Shown here: positions 60,869 to 64,000 of the stretch, one piece after another | Numbering within the stretch: the stretch's first letter is position 1 | How the letters are laid out: each line of letters begins with the position of its first letter | Origin: Guyanagaster necrorhizus | Lineage: Eukaryota; Basidiomycota; Agaricomycetes; Agaricales; Physalacriaceae | Length of the DNA: 64,000 nt | Reading direction: 5' to 3' | NCBI RefSeq assembly: GCF_019112545.1 | Contig: NW_025064885.1 | Span: forward strand, 248,001-312,000 | Translations under genes and position numbers: made by a program | The notes under the pieces: model-generated | Database searches by the model: none | What the model was told of the DNA's origin: nothing | What the model saw: only the letters and a program-made list of their open reading frames with translations

Positions 60869-62087
60869 TTATTTCGGTCCTATAGAATTCAACATGCCCT
60901 CAGCATCCATCCACAAATCCTGCTGGCCCCAGATTCCAGCGACAGTCGATATTATTATCCAACACGAGTTCTTTCCGATGCCACTATCTTTTGGCCTGGC
61001 TTCTTTTTCTTCATAGAGTAAGACCTTGAGCAAAGCAAGGCAGGCACGGGCAAGACTTCGCAGCGAACTCATGTCGTCGGCAGATATGTAATCCTCGACG
61101 CGGGTCAGGAGAAAGAATATCCACTGCGCATGAACTTCAGCAAGACGCGGAAAGGGCGGACTCCTTTCGTCATCAAGATGGAGGTTTATCCAATGGGTAA
61201 AGTACATGAGGAGATGCAGAGACATGCGCTGGATAGGCTATCAGTTAGAATGAACGGCCACGGAAAGAAGACCTGCCTGGTCAATGTGTTGCAGCAATGA
61301 CGGCGTCAGTGGTCTTGGTTTGTAAGAAGGAGGAGGACTCTCGCCGAGAGATGAAACATTGTCCAAAGTCTTCGCCTCGTCAGCTGGACCATGTACACTC
61401 GACGAACGTACCTGGGATGCCAATTCAACATCCCCATCCTTGTTGATCTGCCAGGTTTCCTGAACCGCTTCATAGGTAATCTCGGCATCGGAATCGTCGG
61501 TGAATGCACGCATGCCCTTGAGTTTCTTATTTTGTTTAGGCTTCTTGGGTGGGTTCCATTCAGACTCAGGTTTCCCCGAGAGAAATGCCCACCAAAAATC
61601 TCGCTCTTTCTTGCTGGGAATCAGAAGGTTGCCAGGAACCTGCGGAAGCTGGACACTTGCAGTCGGCTGGGATACATTCTGGATGTTAAAGTCAGTGGAA
61701 TGGAAATAGATTTTAGGAAGGCTCTCACCTTGCGAAAATTTTTGAACCGAGTCTCGAATCGAGCACGCCATTCTGTCGAGGGAAGCGATGGATGTCCGGA
61801 AGATGAGTCACGTCCAGATGCTGACGGCGTCGTCATATCTGGGATTTCGTATGGATTTGGGACTCGAGTAACCATAGGCAGTCTCTTAGCATCTCTCCTG
61901 CAGATGAATGTTAGAACAAAACGAGAAAGAGCAGCGTATACACACACCGAACAGTGAAAAGATATTCCATGCCGTCTGCAGGAGTTCCATGAAAGTCTGC
62001 AGGGAGATTGGCTACAGGAAGGATCTGTCTTCCGAAGGTAGGCTCGTCGTCGTCGAACTCATCCCTCGCACGTTTGCGGGACGACAT
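60869..62087 (-). CDS. Gemin2 / SIP1-Brr1 spliceosomal snRNP assembly factor
   Basis: Four exons (62087-61948, 61897-61729, 61678-61277, 61228-60869) give 356 residues. The start MSSRKRARDEFDDDEPTFGRQILPVANLPADF is a typical Gemin2 opening. Exon 3 has NLLIPSKKERDFWWAFLSGKPE; the last exon has the hallmark RMSLHLLMYFTHWINLHL and QWIFFLLTRVEDYISADDMSSLRSLARACL. Gemin2 is the core of the SMN complex that pre-assembles Sm rings on snRNA. The third intron (61276-61229) uses a GC donor (GCAGGT); a GT donor there would lose the frame. Head to head with the DUF3245 gene. Confidence 0.94.
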
Positions 62088-62242
62088 ACTGCGTCAGTGA
62101 TGGCAATGAAAGGCAGCCAAGACCTGATCAAGAAATTGAAGTTTGAAGCGGAGTTGCATACGACTTGGTTTCGACTTGGTCATGGTCCGCTAATTCTTGT
62201 TATACCCTCCTACTGCTTGTCTACTTCTTGGATTCTTCTATC
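62088..62242. promoter_or_regulatory. Divergent promoter, Gemin2 / DUF3245 gene
   Basis: The 155 bases between two outward start codons hold both promoters. No obvious TATA element. Confidence 0.4.
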
Positions 62243-63268
62243 ATGGCAGACAACGACGAAATTGACTTAGAAACTCTCCAAGCGCGGATTGACCTCTCGA
62301 TGTCCTTTACCCATGACTTGGTGTCTTCATGGGTCAAACCATCTCCAAACACCAACAGATCGTCTTCTAGTAAAAAGATTGAAAAAATTCTACAAGAGGA
62401 ACTGCGTCGGCCCCCGAGGTAGATATGCATTGTGGAAATTTTCACTTTCACCAATAATAATGGGGACATGGATTGCAGGCTAGGTGTAGGTGCTTCAGCA
62501 TCAGACTATAATACATTGTCTTCGCGAGAAACTGCACGTCTAAAAGGACATCTTCTCAGTAATGGGAAGAAACATCTCAGGGAGGACGAAGGCCCTCAAC
62601 GTTCTACCTCGAAGCATACTGCAGAGGAATCTGACGAAGGAGAAAGTAGAGCGGAGGCTATTCGCAAGAAGCCTAAAATAGACCCCTTCGCCGGTTACAG
62701 CAAGGAAAAGAGGAATAAGGAAACGTTGAATCGTGCATTGAATGTTGAACCATGTTCCAGCACCCCAACGGAAGCTTCATCATCCAATGTTGGTGTTACC
62801 GCTACGGAGGAGGTCGCGTCCGGCCTCGTGACGTCCGAGAAAAAGCGGAAGAAGAAACATAAAAATGCGGTCGCATTAGCCTCGAATGATAGTGCTCTAA
62901 CGACGATCTCAACAAAGAGTAACTCTGCCAATGACGACGATTCTGTCCCGGAGACTTCAGGTAAAGGGTGATTTCTCTTATTCGTTCCGTTACTGAGTAC
63001 ATTTATTTCAGAACCATTTCTGCTGTCACCATCAAGAACCCTAGCCTTCTCACTCAAGACGGTTCCCAAAATACCCATTGGTCTGCCAACATCTCTGCTG
63101 AAACAACCCTTATTAAACCTTGAAGGGCCAGTCTTCGATACAAGTGACGACAGAAGCCTCGACAACCATTCACCCACAGATACTCCGAAGAAGAAGAAAC
63201 GGAGAAAGAGAAAGAAAAAGAGGCATTCAGCTTTTGAAGGACCCTCAGAACAGGTGAAATTTTCGTGA
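62243..63268 (+). CDS. DUF3245-type protein, Lys-rich
   Basis: Three exons (62243-62418, 62479-62960, 63012-63268) give about 304 residues. The N-terminus MADNDEIDLETLQARIDLSMSFTHDLVSSWVKP and the following KILQEELRRPPRLGVGA motif are the conserved DUF3245 part. The rest is low-complexity, with clusters of Lys and Arg (TPKKKKRRKRKKKRH) near the end, consistent with a nucleolar or nuclear protein. No enzymatic motif is visible. Its stop at 63268 lies 24 bases inside the last exon of the convergent minus-strand gene. Confidence 0.86.
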
Positions 63269-63883
63269 CGGTGGGCTGAAAAATTTGTTTTCAAGATTGT
63301 TGGGAATGATTAACCCCTCGTTACAGGGCGGGTGATGTGACAATGGAATGGCAATCATGTCATTAGCGTACGCGCTACAATTGTTACATAGAGTTGTTGC
63401 ACATCTAAAGCTATGAACGATACCTTTTACAGCCAAAACCCCGAACAGAGCAATTTGGAGGGAAGTCGAGAGAAATTGCAACCTTTGTGTATACACTGCA
63501 CATGTTGGAAGCTGGATGTCGATATTCCATATATTAACCGTCTCCTGTGGCCGAGCCCACGCTACAAGGGTCATGATAGTGAACGCAAAAATCCAGCCGG
63601 TGCACAATACACATGCGGTAATCACCGCACATACACTATAAAAAAAGCTCGAGAGCCAGGTCATCATCGGCCTCCTTATACCAGAGTATTAGAAGAGTGA
63701 CATTGTAGGCCAGGGTAGGAATACCGATGGCGGGATTCGCCCAGAGCTAAAGACGGGTGAACGGTTAGATTAAGGGCGGGACGGGGTCGCCCGGGGTCGG
63801 GAGTCGAGAACTTGGCGAGATAATACCCAGATCAAGGGCAGGTAGCGTGCAAAGGACTGGCGTGTTACACAAGGAGACGACAT
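63245..63883 (-). CDS. Small multi-TM protein of unknown function
   Basis: Three exons (63883-63827, 63746-63682, 63635-63245) give 170 residues. Membrane segments are LWANPAIGIPTLAYNVTLLIL, VCAVITACVLCTGWIFAFTIMTLVAW and LQFLSTSLQIALFGVLAVKGIVHS. This pattern, together with the short N-terminal MSSPCVTRQSFARYLPLIW, resembles the MARVEL-like small membrane families of mushrooms. The second intron (63681-63636) ends in a T7 run; reading through it would give a frame break, so splicing rather than a frameshift explains the two frames. Function unknown. Its last 24 coding bases overlap the convergent DUF3245 gene. Confidence 0.68.
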
Positions 63884-63925
63884 TGAAATGTAACTGGAGC
63901 TTAGCCTTATCCATCTGTCGGGGTC

Positions 63926-63933
63926 TATATATA
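63926..63933 (-). promoter_or_regulatory. TATA box of the multi-TM gene
   Basis: TATATATA lies 43-50 bases upstream of the chosen ATG (63883), a distance that places the start of transcription just upstream of it. This supports ATG 63883 over the further upstream ATG at 63914, which would be only a few bases from the TATA box. Confidence 0.45.
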
Positions 63934-64000
63934 AGCGCCTGCGCTAAACAAAGGTGCTTGGGGCCAGTCATGGGATCGTAAAATTGAAAGCTCGCTTATA

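Noticed and set aside
60603..61016. 137-codon plus-strand frame near the Gemin2 3' end
   Set aside because: Overlaps the last Gemin2 exon on the other strand and shows no protein family features.
63641..63650. Apparent frameshift at a homopolymer in the multi-TM gene
   Set aside because: A 46-base intron with GTATAA donor and TATAG acceptor (63681-63636) joins the two frames cleanly.

Overview
This window is nuclear DNA from a filamentous basidiomycete, most likely an Agaricomycete (mushroom-forming fungus). The reasons are: dense protein-coding genes on both strands; many short introns of about 45-60 bases with GT..AG ends; proteins that read as clear fungal orthologues only after splicing; and several lineage-restricted families (multi-pass membrane proteins, Ser/Thr-rich GPI proteins, GAR-domain coiled-coil proteins). 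I see no bacterial operons, rRNA or tRNA genes, CRISPR arrays or intact transposons. All exon limits were derived by eye from reading frame, splice signals and family conservation.

Layout, left to right. 1-12 kb: an uncharacterised protein cut by the window edge, a Rdx-family redox protein, the meiotic AAA+ ATPase PCH2/TRIP13, an unknown Ser/Pro-rich protein, the microtubule rescue factor CLASP/Stu1, a mitochondrial-type rhomboid protease and the TRAPP subunit TRAPPC2/Sedlin. 12-28 kb: a Gln-rich unknown protein, the chromatin-remodelling actin-related protein Arp4, the ribosome-biogenesis WD40 protein Erb1/BOP1, 5-aminolevulinate synthase (first step of haem synthesis), acetylornithine aminotransferase (arginine synthesis), a flavin monooxygenase, the spliceosomal Cwf21/SRRM2-like protein and an alpha/beta hydrolase of the ABHD4/5-Cld1 type.

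28-50 kb: a DUF2423 nucleolar-type protein, a fungal seven-TM protein, a WKF-domain protein, the Golgi GTPase Arl1, a cytochrome b5 reductase, a very large GAR-domain coiled-coil protein, a small TM/coiled-coil protein, Rix1, the exocyst subunit Sec10 and a mitochondrial enoyl-CoA (methylglutaconyl-CoA) hydratase. 50-64 kb: quinolinate phosphoribosyltransferase (NAD synthesis), an unknown coiled-coil protein, a mucin-like single-pass surface protein, a tandem pair of Kre9/Knh1-like GPI proteins, Gemin2, a DUF3245 protein and a small multi-TM protein.

Functionally the window is mostly housekeeping: ribosome assembly (Erb1, Rix1, DUF2423 and WKF proteins), secretion (TRAPPC2, Arl1, Sec10), cytoskeleton (CLASP, GAR protein), splicing (Cwf21, Gemin2) and mitochondrial metabolism (ALAS, Arg8, hydratase). 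Eight gene pairs are head to head, most with less than 310 bp between start codons, so bidirectional promoters are a main organising feature. The accessory part is roughly 52-60 kb, with unknown and cell-surface proteins and longer gene-free stretches. The most unusual signals are splicing ones: an 8-base exon carrying a redox cysteine in the Rdx gene, very small exons in Arl1, and GC..AG introns in both Kre9-like paralogues (at the same site) and in Gemin2.
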